A stretch of DNA of 64,000 nt from Schizochytrium sp. TIO01 (lineage: Eukaryota; Sar; Bigyra; Thraustochytrida; Thraustochytriidae): positions 2,020,001-2,084,000 of the forward strand of contig SMSO01000036.1 in the NCBI GenBank assembly GCA_004764695.1. The letters run 5' to 3'. Below the pieces are notes generated by a model. The model searched no databases. It was not told where the DNA came from and saw only the letters and a program-made list of their open reading frames with translations. The position numbers and the translations under genes were made by a program. Positions 1 through 10,953 of this stretch are shown piece after piece (within the stretch, counting starts at the first letter, position 1; every line of letters starts with the position of its first letter).

Positions 1-3000
1 CCACGGAAGGAGCAGCAGACTTCTGGTGTGTGGCTCAGACTTTGCATGCATACGGCAGGGAATGAATGGATGGACTTCTGCAGCAGAAGGAAGGTATACA
101 ACAACAAGAAGCAGGCATCTGTGGAAATCCAGCATCAACATCATCTCTCAAGACCCTCACGAATGTTATCACCCCTCAAACCTGCTCGCACGAAGCTTGA
201 ATGATTTCTTTCTGCTCCATACATTCTCAAGATTCGCAAGGTGAAAGATCGATCGTCTTTCCTCTCTTTCATTAACAAACGTAATATAAAGACAATAATA
301 GTAGCAAAACTGCGTCTTCACACCTTTCCAGCTTGCCTGAACTTGTTACAGACTCAAAAATAAAGAAGCTACCAGCTTCCACGCTAGCTTTCTGTAACTT
401 CCAAAAGAAGAAGACCTCCGAGTTGCTTGAAGGTATTGCAGGGTGCAAAGGAGGCTGTCACGGGATGAACCCATGAGTTCTTGGTGGAGCCTCTAAAGAT
501 ACGTATAATACGTGTGTAGCAAGCAAGCAGCATTAGCAATGTGCCCCTGCTTTCGAAAAGCGGACTTGGTGAAGTATTGAATTACTTGAGCCCAAGTGAG
601 CCGAAGCGCGTGTTTAACGGCGGCGCCAGAACACGCACAGACCCGTGGCCTCGGCGCTGAGACGAAAGAAACCCTCCTTCGTCGAGACCCGACTTGGCCC
701 GCTCACCACTTCGCTTCCTTCCAGCCTCTCATCGATGCGGAAAGCGCAGCGAATGCAGAAGTTTGAATGATATCTTGAGCCCTTCGTTTCTCCAGGTGCT
801 GCTGTTAATTTACCCTTCTTATCTTTCTCAACAAATGAATGAATGAACGAATGAATGAATGAATGTATACCGTACGAAATATCGCAACAGCTTCATAGCT
901 TCTTACTTACACAGTACGCACAATACTCGAGTTCGAGAAGGGAACGAGGATCTTTTGGCGAGAAAGCACGCGGAGCTGTGGGTACTGAGTCGGCAGTCCC
1001 ACGTGCAGGAGCAAAAGCGGCGGCAAATGATGCGGAAGCTGTCGAGAACATCCCGCCTCGCTACCGCCCTGAGACTCTTTCCCGCTGTCTGTCTGTCTGT
1101 CTGTCTCTGCCCTTCAGAACGAGCTCAGCGCAGGCGCCCAAAACAGATAGATCCCGGCAGAAGAAGAAGAAGCAGAAGAGAAACAAGAGCCCCTGCCACA
1201 GCCAAGCAAGCGTCAGGAGCGAGATCTCGAACGCAGCGCAGGCCGCCCCAAGCTTCGAAGGCGAGGGCTTCTTTTTCTGTGAGGATCAATCACAGAAAGC
1301 TTGAAATGAATTCTGTGAAAGCGGTTTCGAACCTGGGCAGGTAAGCGTAGCACACACCTAATGCCGACTAGGAGGATCGAGGCCTCAGTGAAGATCCAAG
1401 GTCAGCGATGTTGTTGGATGGATGGATGGCTAGAAGCTGAGATCTTTACGGAAGCGGCGTAGAGAAGAGCACTGGCCGCGTGTGTAGCGAATGGGCGGAC
1501 CCGCACTCTTTCTCTGCGAACTTGACGAAGATCGATCGATCTTGCTCGGGCGCCTTGGCCGATCAGGCACATCGAGACCATCGATCTTGAGTGAGTTTTG
1601 CTCGCAAAAGCCAGACAGCTTTGTGGAAGAAGCACCTAAGGTAAACCCTAGCAGTGCAAGGTGTCAACAATCTCATAGAGCGTCTGGCTAGCAGTAGAAA
1701 GGGAACAATGAAAGCTGGCTGAACTTTCCCGTTGTTCAGCGCAGCTTAGTTAGTAATTGTAATAGAATGAGAACGTGATATTATAATACACTTCTTCTTT
1801 TCAAAAATAAAGCATGATAATAAGTGAGGTCTGATGGTTCAGTCTCATGTCGAAAAGCTCTTCTTTCTTGCGGGAGAATAAGGAGTAGGGAGGAAGTGGT
1901 AGTAGCAGAGTAGTAGGGAGCTAGCTAGCTAGCCTCTGACTATCGAGAAACGATGGACCTGCCGCTGAAGTTCGGGCGAGTGAGGCAGCAGAAATCTTCG
2001 AATACTCGAGCTTGAGGATGGATGGATATTCGAAGCTCGACTCGAGTTGGGGCTCGTCTGAGGCCGTGACGGAGATAACAACGCCTGCGCCTCGAGATCG
2101 ACTATGATCAGGATTCGCAAACAAACAGACAAACAAGCAAACATACAAGCAAACAAATATGTACAACCTAACTAACTAACTTACTTACTAACTGACTGAC
2201 TGACTGACTTTTCAAGGTCAAACAAACATCTCATGACGGCCACGGCCACTTCCAGTGGCGACAGAGACCATCTTCGGCTGCGCTATGGCTGATGAGGCGC
2301 GCGCGGCGGTCGAAAGTATTGGAAGCCTCTGCAAATGGGGCCGACTATGGCTGATGAGGCGCCGATCAATCACCACCTCAATCACATCGAGCGGATTGGA
2401 CTGCTCGCGATTGGAGTGCTTGTTCTTTTTGATTGTATCCACCACGGAGAAGATCTTATACGTCTTAACACTGAGTGCACGGTTGCGATTGCGATCTCTT
2501 TTGAAATCGAGCAGATTTCTGCATATCCATCGACAGAGAGAGAAACAAAGAAACAAGCAAACAAGCAAGAGCAAGCAAGTCGAAGCGAAGCGAAGCTTGG
2601 TCTACGAGGGGTGTTCTCAACTTTGAGAAATCCAAGATGGAAGACTGAAAGTCTTTTGTTTGCCTCGAGATCTCAAAGTGCCGCTGACTTGCACACGTGC
2701 ATGGTAGAAAGATTTCTCAATGTCCAACCTCGGTCTAACTCTGACTCGCAGAAACACCATTCATTCATTCATTCATTCCACCGCCCCTCAGAGAGAAAGG
2801 TAGGTAGGACCTCCCTACCTGGCAGTAGTGAGCAGTAGGTAGGTAGATAGCAGTGAGATTTTCCACAGCGAGATTTTGAGAAAGGAAGGGAGTTGGAAAC
2901 GAAGAGCGAAACTTTGATGAGCGAGGGATGTGAGACAGCAACGGCGCCCTTTAAGGGGAACGCTGTCTTCAAACTGAGCAAGATATCTGCACGAGTTGGC

Positions 3001-4040
3001 TCGTTGACAACAGGCGTGAATAAGAAAGGGCGATCGAGGTCGAAGGGGACATAGGACCTGTGAAGTTGCCAAGTCTAGAAAAAAATGCACTAGGTGATGA
3101 TAGCGGTTTAGGCTAGGAGTCTAAGCGGAAGAGGAAGAAGAAAAACTAGAACTAAATGTCAAGGGTATGATTATATACATCATACCTGGGGTTCTTGAAA
3201 TACCAGGGATTGGAATCAGGTTTCCCGCAAAGCAATGCGGCTCGGATTTGTTATGAGTGGTGGGCGGCTCACAGACCTCAAAGAAGAAACTGAACAGGAA
3301 GGAAGGTCAGGAATTCTCAAAGAGCGGCGCCTTAATTCTATTTTTACCTATTCAATGATGTAAATAATAAAACTTTTAAAATTTTATTGTAATCTTATTA
3401 AAAACAAACGTCAAATATCAAATAGACGTCCTTCTGAGGACTGTAACTCGTCTACACCAACTAGGGCCCGGTTTCGCAACTCCCCGTAAACGTACGTTAC
3501 TTCAAACGAACTCTTCGCGACGGTATGCTTTGTGCAGACACCGCGTGCCTTAGTACTTAGTCGACCCAAGTGGCCTCGGCCCTTAAACTCGAGGTACGCA
3601 ACTTATAAGTTTAAGTTTAACGCCCCCTTTATGGATGCACACCTTGTTATGACGAAACAAAATCGATGTTTCTTGAACCTCACGTCACGCACTCTCTCTC
3701 AGTTTCTTTTGACTCGCAGCCTTTCAGCCCATAGCAAGAAGAGCCGAATGCCAAGATTGATATTTTCGGGGACCGGTACCTACTATGTACTACCATCAAG
3801 CCACGCCATCGTCGTCAAAGTGATGTGAAGTATCAAACTAATCGATTATTCGTGCATTACACACAAACTCACAAACACACACACGTGCTCACATTCGCTC
3901 GTGCCACAGAGGCACAGTTCGTGGCAGTTACTGCTGCTGTCCGCCTTTCATTCATGTCATGCGATTCGCATCCAAACTCTCGCTCGCTCGAGTGCTTGCA
4001 CACGCGCGCTTCGCCAAGCTGGACCTCGATGATGAAGAAC

Positions 4041-4105
4041 GAGACCAAGACCAAGACCAAGATCAAGATTAAAATCAAGATCAAGATCAAGATCAAGATC
4101 AAGAT
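4041..4105. repeat. (CAAGAT)n hexanucleotide repeat
   Basis: An imperfect hexamer array begins as CCAAGA units and becomes TCAAGA units. It reads as KIKIKI on one strand and LDLDLD on the other. The frames across it are a by-product of the repeat and do not support a gene. Confidence 0.85.
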
Positions 4106-5688
4106 AACAGCAACGAGCAGCCTTCTTCAGAGTAGTAGCTAGTGCGTGCAAAAGCTGCGTTAAGCGGAGGTCCAAAGCGCCGCCGTCTGGGAGGTACGAT
4201 GAGATCACGACTGATTGGCTCACGACCACTCGCTGGAGGTGGAGCTCGAAGATGGAAACTGAGGCACCTCGAAGGAAGTTGAGGTTGGCAGACAAGAATG
4301 ACTTACTTACAGACTTCAAGCAAATTGACCTGCAATGCGACGGAGCGCAAGTTCCCACGAGCTCCAAGTTCTTCTCACGGCTATCAAGAACGACCCATCA
4401 GCACCGCGATGCTTAACTTACACACCTGCTCATTTCGAGGCTCGCACGCGCTGGAACTGAGGACCACGGGCGATGGGATAGATCGAAGACGCCCGAGTCG
4501 AACTCGAACTTGAGGCTGCTGACTTGAGGCGCCATCTTGGCTTCGTTCGATGGTCGTCAGAACAGAACCGGAGGAAGCGTAGCTATTACGAGCTGACTGA
4601 CTCGTCGGTCTGAAGATAGTTTGTTTCTTTGTTTCTTTGTTACTTCACGAGTGGGCGGACCTCCAAGAACCAATGTGAACCACGAACGAACGCAAATGAA
4701 GCACCTCGTGCAGCACGATCAGTGAATCGTCATCAGCTTCGATGGATTAGAAATCGGCGCTCGAGACTTCTTCTCCATGGCTGTTGCTCTCTGCCAAACC
4801 AACAGTATGTAGGTAGGTGTAGAGGAGAGGCTACCATCACAGGCTGGCTACCCACAGTAACTAACAGTAGGCTAGTGGCAACAAGCCAGCGTCGCACAAG
4901 TTCGCACACCCGCGTGGCGCCGACTTACAGGACACCGTCTCGTACGAAAGGCCGAAGAGAAAGGACGGGCAGCGGGGCCTATGCGGGCCTACGGTTTGCC
5001 GTAGCTAGCCGGCGGGATATTCGATGGATGGACGACGATTCTTCGAAACCCACTCGAGAGGGACTCTGATCGACGACACGAAGCCGTCCGTGAAACTGAT
5101 GGGTTCGCAGTAACACGCGCAGAGCACGCGGCGAAGATAGTCCGGCCTTGCGTTTTGCAGATGACAGACAAGCAAGCAAGCAAGCAAGCAGGTGAGAAGG
5201 GTGCAAGCCAAGTCAAGTCAAGTGCCGACTTATTTTGAGCCTCCAAAGTTCATTGAGATTGACTCATATCTGAGGAGCAGCTAGCACTGCGCTAGGCAGC
5301 AGTAGCCATTAGAAGCGAATAGGAAGAAACGTAGTGGTCGACGAGTGTCGTGAATCTCTGGCTCTTTGCTTTCTTTGTCTATTTGTTCCATTTATTTTAC
5401 GCAGACCTCTTTAATGGGTTGCATGCACCCTTAGCTATACTAGTAGGAGGAGGCGTACCTACCTCCTACTGGGATGAGGAGGGACTTACTCGCTTACCCA
5501 CTTGTTTACTTGATTAGTTCTTACCCGATATTAGAACGCTGAGAAGGTATGTGTAATTGGTTGCGACTATGAACAGTGAACACCCCTACTAGTGAACTTT
5601 TTCCTTCAATTTATGAGCTCAGTCGCGATTTCGCCTTCTTCTTCTTCGATTCTTGTTCTTTTTCTTACACCTAAAGAGTGAGACGTCT

Positions 5689-5788
5689 TTCATTTATTTA
5701 TTCATTTATTTATTCATTTATTCATTTATTTATTTATTCATTTATTTATTTATTTATTTATTTATTTATATTTATTTATTTATATGTA
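5689..5788. repeat. (ATTT)n / (ATTC)n tetranucleotide array
   Basis: About 100 bases of TTTA and TTCA units, running into an AT-rich segment with long A and T runs. No coding content is seen. Confidence 0.85.
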
Positions 5789-6713
5789 GTAGTTTAGTTT
5801 AGTTTAAAATACATCTTATTTCTTATAATGTATTTTATGGAATTATGAATGAAGAAAAGACTTTGTTTAATTGTGAAGTGTTTTTTAAAATAAAAAATTA
5901 AAATTATTGTGTTTTTTTTTTTAATTATAGAGTTTTTAATTTTTAATTAAAAAAAATTAAATTATTTTCAATAATTTGATAGTGAGACGGTATTTTATTT
6001 AAAGTATGTTTGTTTATATTTTAATTTTCTATTTGTTTTTAATCAACTATTGTGCTCGTAGCTTCTAAGTATTTTTCAAGTTATTTTTGTTGCCATGACA
6101 ATGTGGTTGGAGTAAGAATAACATCCAATGGGCACACGTACCTTTGGTACATCATGGGAACACGATGAAGTGTTGCTCTAATTCAGCATGCTACAACATC
6201 TATCGTTGTAATGAATTGAAGTTTTCCCTTCGGTCCGAGCAAGTTAGCCAAAGAACCTCAAGACTCCTTCAAGACACATCTCTAGCTAGAGCTAGCTAGA
6301 GTCTCTAGCTAGCTAGCTAGCTACAAACTGCGAAACCCATATTTGCTTTTAATTTACCCATTTTGTCTCTGCAATATCTTTATGAATGCTGATTTCAATC
6401 TGAAGAAATTGCTACGGTCGTTGTCGTTGTTGTTATTGCTGAGGATTCGTCCTTCTTCGCCTCTGGCTTGGGACTCGAGCACTTAATCAATACCGCGACT
6501 CGAAGGCCGCCTTTGCGGACTCGATACGAGTCGAGATCTTGTATCGTGAGAGAAAGGCGGTCCCAAAAGACGAACTTGCGTATCGAGGCGCATCAAACTT
6601 GTCGTTGTGGACAGAGATCTGCCGACGGCTTTGGGACTATCTTTTTTGACGTTGACTTAGAATTTGTTGTTTCAAGAGACTCCAAATTTGTTGCGGGCAA
6701 GCTCAAAGGAGCT

Positions 6714-8333
6714 ATGTTGCCTCAGAGGAAGCTAGCCTTCAGTGGCGTGCTCCTCTTGATAGCGTGCTTATCAAGCTTGCTTGAGACAGTGCAAGCCCTG
6801 AAGCCAAACATCGTCTTTATCCTTGTGGATGATCTTGGATACACCGACTTTGGATACAAGAATGGTGGCGAGATTGATACACCTAATTTAGATGCAATTG
6901 CCCATCGCGGCATTGACTTCACCAGATACTATGTGCACTGCGTGTGCTCACCTAGCAGAGCAGCCCTCATGACTGGCCGTTATTCGCATCACACGGGAGT
7001 TCACAATTGGCTAGTACCTGTTGGCAACATTGGCGTGGGGCTCGACGAAGTCTTCATCAGCGAGAAGATGAACGAAGCTGGTTATGCCACTCATATGGTT
7101 GGCAAGTGGCACCTTGGCCACCACAAGTGGGATTACCTTCCCAATTACAGAGGCTTTGATTCCTACTACGGTATGCTTACCGGAGGTGGTTGCTACTTCA
7201 TGGGCCGTGCCAATGCAGAAGGATTCTGGTATCAGTATATCGAAACCACTGCCCCCAAATGCAATGTGGAATCTTGTGCAAGAATCCCATGGGAAGCCCA
7301 GACCAAGTACTCTACAGAAACATTCAGCGAAAAGGCAGTCGAAGTAATTGATCGTCATGCTGCTGCGTATAACTCCCAGCCACTTTTCCTCTACGTTGCC
7401 TATCAGGCTGTACACGCTGGAGGATGGCAGTTTACTCAAGTGCCCCCGCACTACGTCGACCCCTATTTAGATCGTATGAAGCCCGGCAAGCGCCAGCAAT
7501 TTGCCGGAATGGTGGCTGCCTTGGATTCAGGCATCGGAAACATTACAAGCGCTCTTGAGCGGAATGGCTACACAGACGAAAACACGTTGATTATTGTATC
7601 TACAGATAACGGAGGTCCTATTGAGCCTGTTGACGCAACTGGATCTAGCAACAGACCTTTTAGAGGCGGCAAACACTCCCTATATGAAGGCGGTGTACGC
7701 GGACTAGGCTTTGTTGCCGGTTATGGTATTCAACGTAAGAATACTACCTACGCCGGCCTCATGCACATCACGGACTGGTTTGCAACCCTTGCTGATGTTG
7801 CGGGATATTCATTGGACACCAAAAAGCCACTCGACAGCGTTTCTCACTGGGCCAAACTTTCAGCACCGGAGTCTTTCTCAGAAGAGGACATCCTGGCATC
7901 CCCTATGCGTACCGAAGTCGTCCTTGGTAACTCTTCTGACCATGGTATTGGCTTTGCTATGCTTGTAGATGATGAAGAAGGCAGGCAGTGGAAAATTGTC
8001 ACCGGCACTCCTGGTTTCCCAAACACATGGGGCACGTATAGCACTACTCCTGAAGAGCAGTTTCTCGCTGACAAGAAAGAGGGCGTGCCTTGCCCCAACA
8101 ACTTTTGCCTGTATGAAATCTCAAGTGACCCAGAAGAGCGCCATAATCTGTCTACCGACCCTGCTTATAAACAGGTTCTCAAAAAACTGAAGAAGGTCTT
8201 ATTAGATGAATTTGCAACAAGCCATGACCTCGTTGCCGACTGCGACATCAAACCTGTGTCCAAGGTTGAAGAGCACGTCAATCACGCATGGTGGCCTTAT
8301 TGTGATAGCACAAGTGCTGGTGTAGAGAAATAA
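6714..8333 (+). CDS. secreted arylsulfatase, paralogue 1
   Basis: Type I sulfatase of 539 residues, expected to hydrolyse sulfate esters. The subgroup resembles arylsulfatase B/I/J. M1 begins a typical signal peptide (hydrophobic core about residues 8-26), so the enzyme should enter the secretory pathway. Visible family features are the N-terminal metal-binding pair D39-D40 in a PNIVFILVDDLGY context, the formylglycine motif C78-S-P-S-R followed by AALMTGR, the GKWHLGHHKW segment, and the D298-N299-G metal site. Length is usual for the family. The frame is open 246 bases further upstream, but only from a TTG and without an ATG, so the first ATG is chosen; it gives a clean signal peptide. The second sulfatase lies 964 bases downstream on the same strand and is closely similar throughout, so the two are a tandem duplication. 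The likely substrate is a sulfated polysaccharide, by inference. Activity would depend on a formylglycine-generating enzyme elsewhere in the genome. Confidence 0.93.
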   Translation: MLPQRKLAFSGVLLLIACLSSLLETVQALKPNIVFILVDDLGYTDFGYKNGGEIDTPNLDAIAHRGIDFTRYYVHCVCSPSRAALMTGRYSHHTGVHNWLVPVGNIGVGLDEVFISEKMNEAGYATHMVGKWHLGHHKWDYLPNYRGFDSYYGMLTGGGCYFMGRANAEGFWYQYIETTAPKCNVESCARIPWEAQTKYSTETFSEKAVEVIDRHAAAYNSQPLFLYVAYQAVHAGGWQFTQVPPHYVDPYLDRMKPGKRQQFAGMVAALDSGIGNITSALERNGYTDENTLIIVSTDNGGPIEPVDATGSSNRPFRGGKHSLYEGGVRGLGFVAGYGIQRKNTTYAGLMHITDWFATLADVAGYSLDTKKPLDSVSHWAKLSAPESFSEEDILASPMRTEVVLGNSSDHGIGFAMLVDDEEGRQWKIVTGTPGFPNTWGTYSTTPEEQFLADKKEGVPCPNNFCLYEISSDPEERHNLSTDPAYKQVLKKLKKVLLDEFATSHDLVADCDIKPVSKVEEHVNHAWWPYCDSTSAGVEK

Positions 8334-9297
8334 TAAGTCCAGGCGAATCTCACTTCGCATGCGTGCATCTACCGTCGCCCTTTTTCAACTTTGGCATCAG
8401 TTCATAATTAAATAAAAAAGCTGACTTAAAGCAAACAAATCGAACGATCATTCATAGGAATCTGCTCAAATTTATATCCTCCTCTAACCTCCCAACAAGT
8501 CGATTGTGATCCGGGGAGTACAGCTCAAATCTAGGCTTTGCTCCCCAATCTGATGTATATTCTACGTTCTTGTTAGTAGCAAAAGATTATAGCATTTTCT
8601 ATTGTCGCAACAGTAAAGCTCCTGGTTCACTCCACATCTTCTTCACATTTTGAAATTGAATAACCCATTATTTCTCTTGGAGATTCGACCAGATCTATTA
8701 CCTGCGTGTCTTGTATTTCACCAAAGAGCTACACTATATATACATGTGTACCCTCACCTGCCCGTAATCATTAGATCAAGATCAGGAGACAGCCATGCGC
8801 CTTCCATGGAGTTAACACCATCTTCATTTACAAAACCCATAAAAGATATTTCTTTCTAAGCATCACCTAGGTAGCACTAACTACTAGTAAGTATCTATGG
8901 GTTTACTCTTTTCCTCTTTTTATAAAGAAGAAACAACAACTTGGGTTGGAAAGACCTCTTTCGTGGGCTTAAAAAGCAAAGACCCAACCGCTACGAAAAA
9001 GTCGAGCAGTCGCTCGCCGTTCTACAGGGAGGAAACAGCTTATAACCTTTGCCCTGATCCCCGAGGCGCCTGGAGTCTGCGGGTATTTGGGCCTTGCGTA
9101 GCGACCCTAAAGAAGCAGCTCTCCTGAAGCTGGGACGCGTGGAGTGCAGTTGAATCTTCTTTCTTTCTTTATCTTGAAGATCTTGTATCTTCTTTAACGA
9201 TCGGTATCTATCAAGCCAATTCCTAGTTTTATGAAGTACCTCTGCATCGACGAAGCGGGGGTGATCGAATTTAACGTTCAGACTTCGGTCGAAAAGA
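8334..9297. other. spacer between the two sulfatases
   Basis: AT-rich spacer carrying the 3' end of the first sulfatase, with a possible poly(A) signal, and the promoter of the second. An open frame at 8897-9127 has no recognisable domain and is not called. Confidence 0.5.
8411..8416 (+). promoter_or_regulatory. possible poly(A) signal AATAAA
   Basis: A canonical AATAAA hexamer lies 78 bases after the stop of the first sulfatase. It could direct 3' end formation. The hexamer is common by chance in AT-rich DNA. Confidence 0.35.
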
Positions 9298-10953
9298 ATG
9301 ATCCTGAAAGCTCTGGTCCTGGCATTTGCTTTGGTGCTTTGCCTTGCTCAGTTTGCGAAAGCTGCTGAGAATAATGGGACGAAACCAAACATTGTATTCA
9401 TCGTAATTGATGATCTCGGCTATGCAGATATCGGCTACCGCAATGACAACGAGATCGATACACCTCACCTAAATTCAATTGTGGGGCGTGGTATTGATTT
9501 GCAACGTTACTACGTTCATACAGTTTGCTCCCCGAGCCGTGCTGCACTCATGACTGGTCGCTTCTCGCACCACACAGGCGTCCATAATTGGCTTCATCCG
9601 ATTGCCAACATTGCTGTCGAACTTGACGAAGTCTTTCTTAGCCAAAAGCTCAAGGACGCTGGCTATGCTACGCACATGGTAGGCAAGTGGCACCTTGGGC
9701 ATCACAAGTGGAGTTACACCCCTACCTATCGCGGTTTTGACACATACTTCGGATACTACACAGGTGGTGGCGACTACTTCATGGGCCGGTGTGACTCAGA
9801 GCGATACTGGTTCCAGTACCTTGATGCTAAAGCGCCAAATTGCAATGAAGAAGAAACCTGTGTACGAATCCCTTGGGAAATCCAGGTTGAATACTCAACA
9901 GAGGTTTTCTCTCGTAAAGCCGTAGAGGTTGTTGAACGCCACGCAGCTCACGAGAGAGACAAACCTCTCTTTCTTTATCTTGCTTTTCAAGCAATGCATG
10001 CGGGCTTTTTCCAACCTAACCAAGTCCCTCCCTACTGGGTGGAACCCTACCTTAAGCGAATGGGACCAGGGCAACGTCGCCAGTTTGCAGGCGCTCTTGC
10101 AGCTGTTGATTCTGCTGTAGGAAACCTCACAGATGCTCTTGAGCGTAATGGGTTTACCGATGAAAACACTTTAATTATTGTATCCACAGACAATGGCGGT
10201 CCTGTTCATGTTGGAGACGCGGTAGGTGCTCGCAATACCCCCTATCGTGGTGGTAAGCACTGCCTCTACGAAGGAGGTGTCCGTGGCGTTGCTTTTCTAG
10301 CGGGTTATGGAATTAAACGCAAGGGTAAATCTTACAGTGCTCTCATGCATATTACCGATTGGTTTGCCACACTAGCTGATGTTGCGGGCTTCTCGCTTGA
10401 GACCAAGCGTCCGTTGGATTCCGTTTCCCATTGGGCACGCCTCTCTGCAGATTCTGATGAGGAACTTGCAGATGCAGAACCTCTGCGTACAGAAATTGCA
10501 CTTGGAAACGTTTCTGATTATGGTTACGGATTTGGCATGATTATCGACGATGATGAAGGCCACCAGTGGAAAATTATTGCTGATTCTCCTGGGTATCCTT
10601 CTGTTCTCACAGAGGAGGACCCTGCATCAGATCCCCACGGCTTGGAAACGAAAGGAAAGTCTTGCCATAATGGATTCTGCCTCTTCGAGCTTACATCTGA
10701 TCCTCAAGAAAGCAATGATCTTGCGGAAGACCCTGCATACGCTTCGATTCTTGCAAAGTTGCGCAAACGCATTCTTCAAGAGATTGAAACGTTCCATGAT
10801 ATTCCCAAAGACTGTGATATCGAGGCCACTCCACGTTATGAACTGCATGTCGGCAATGCTTGGTGGCCGTACTGCCCCGACGATGACGACAGCCACGTTT
10901 CACAAGAAATTGAATTTGCAGCTAAGCAGCATGGATTTCTCGCAGAAAAGTAA
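9298..10953 (+). CDS. secreted arylsulfatase, paralogue 2
   Basis: Second type I sulfatase, 551 residues, colinear with its upstream neighbour over nearly the whole length. It starts with an ATG and a signal peptide (hydrophobic core about 5-18, ending near AKA). The metal-binding pair is D38-D39, the formylglycine motif is C77-S-P-S-R-AALMTGR, and GKWHLGHHKW and STDNGG follow. The C-terminus is about ten residues longer than in the first copy and ends in a polar tail. All catalytic landmarks are intact, so both copies should be active. Differences gather in the signal peptide, the segment near 395-405 and the C-terminus, which could reflect different substrates or simple drift. The likely role is removal of sulfate from extracellular glycans, which is an inference. 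No membrane anchor is seen after the signal peptide. Confidence 0.93.
   Translation: MILKALVLAFALVLCLAQFAKAAENNGTKPNIVFIVIDDLGYADIGYRNDNEIDTPHLNSIVGRGIDLQRYYVHTVCSPSRAALMTGRFSHHTGVHNWLHPIANIAVELDEVFLSQKLKDAGYATHMVGKWHLGHHKWSYTPTYRGFDTYFGYYTGGGDYFMGRCDSERYWFQYLDAKAPNCNEEETCVRIPWEIQVEYSTEVFSRKAVEVVERHAAHERDKPLFLYLAFQAMHAGFFQPNQVPPYWVEPYLKRMGPGQRRQFAGALAAVDSAVGNLTDALERNGFTDENTLIIVSTDNGGPVHVGDAVGARNTPYRGGKHCLYEGGVRGVAFLAGYGIKRKGKSYSALMHITDWFATLADVAGFSLETKRPLDSVSHWARLSADSDEELADAEPLRTEIALGNVSDYGYGFGMIIDDDEGHQWKIIADSPGYPSVLTEEDPASDPHGLETKGKSCHNGFCLFELTSDPQESNDLAEDPAYASILAKLRKRILQEIETFHDIPKDCDIEATPRYELHVGNAWWPYCPDDDDSHVSQEIEFAAKQHGFLAEK

Larger units (their letters stand above)
1..6713. other. gene-poor left flank with short repeats
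   Basis: I see no convincing gene here. Open frames exist but are short, overlap one another on both strands and are low in complexity (R/S/K-rich or C/L-rich). The stretch holds many small tandem motifs: GAAT near 835-865, TGTC near 1082-1103, GGAT near 1413-1430, AGCT near 1919-1932, ACAAACAAG near 2115-2155, ACTG near 2175-2208, CAAG near 5172-5190, a hexamer array at 4041-4105, an ATTT array near 5690-5788 and TAGC runs near 6283-6322. From about 5,800 to 6,060 the DNA is strongly AT-rich. The last 250 bases before the first sulfatase ATG stay open in its frame, but they contain no in-frame ATG and are read here as 5' UTR or promoter. Confidence 0.6.

Noticed and set aside
1324-1340. tRNA T-loop-like string (GGTTCGAAACC on the - strand)
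   Set aside because: The flanking bases cannot pair as a T-arm, and no A box or acceptor stem is found. Other TTCGAA hits also failed.
855-1344. Two overlapping open frames of about 150-160 codons
   Set aside because: They lie over a GAAT and TGTC repeat region, are Arg/Ser/Lys-rich in both frames, and show no domain. A GTAAGC follows but no partner exon was found.
6468-6713. N-terminal extension of the first sulfatase
   Set aside because: The frame is open but begins at a TTG and has no ATG before 6714; the signal peptide starts at 6714.
8897-9127. 76-codon open frame between the sulfatases
   Set aside because: No family resemblance, placed in the expected promoter region.
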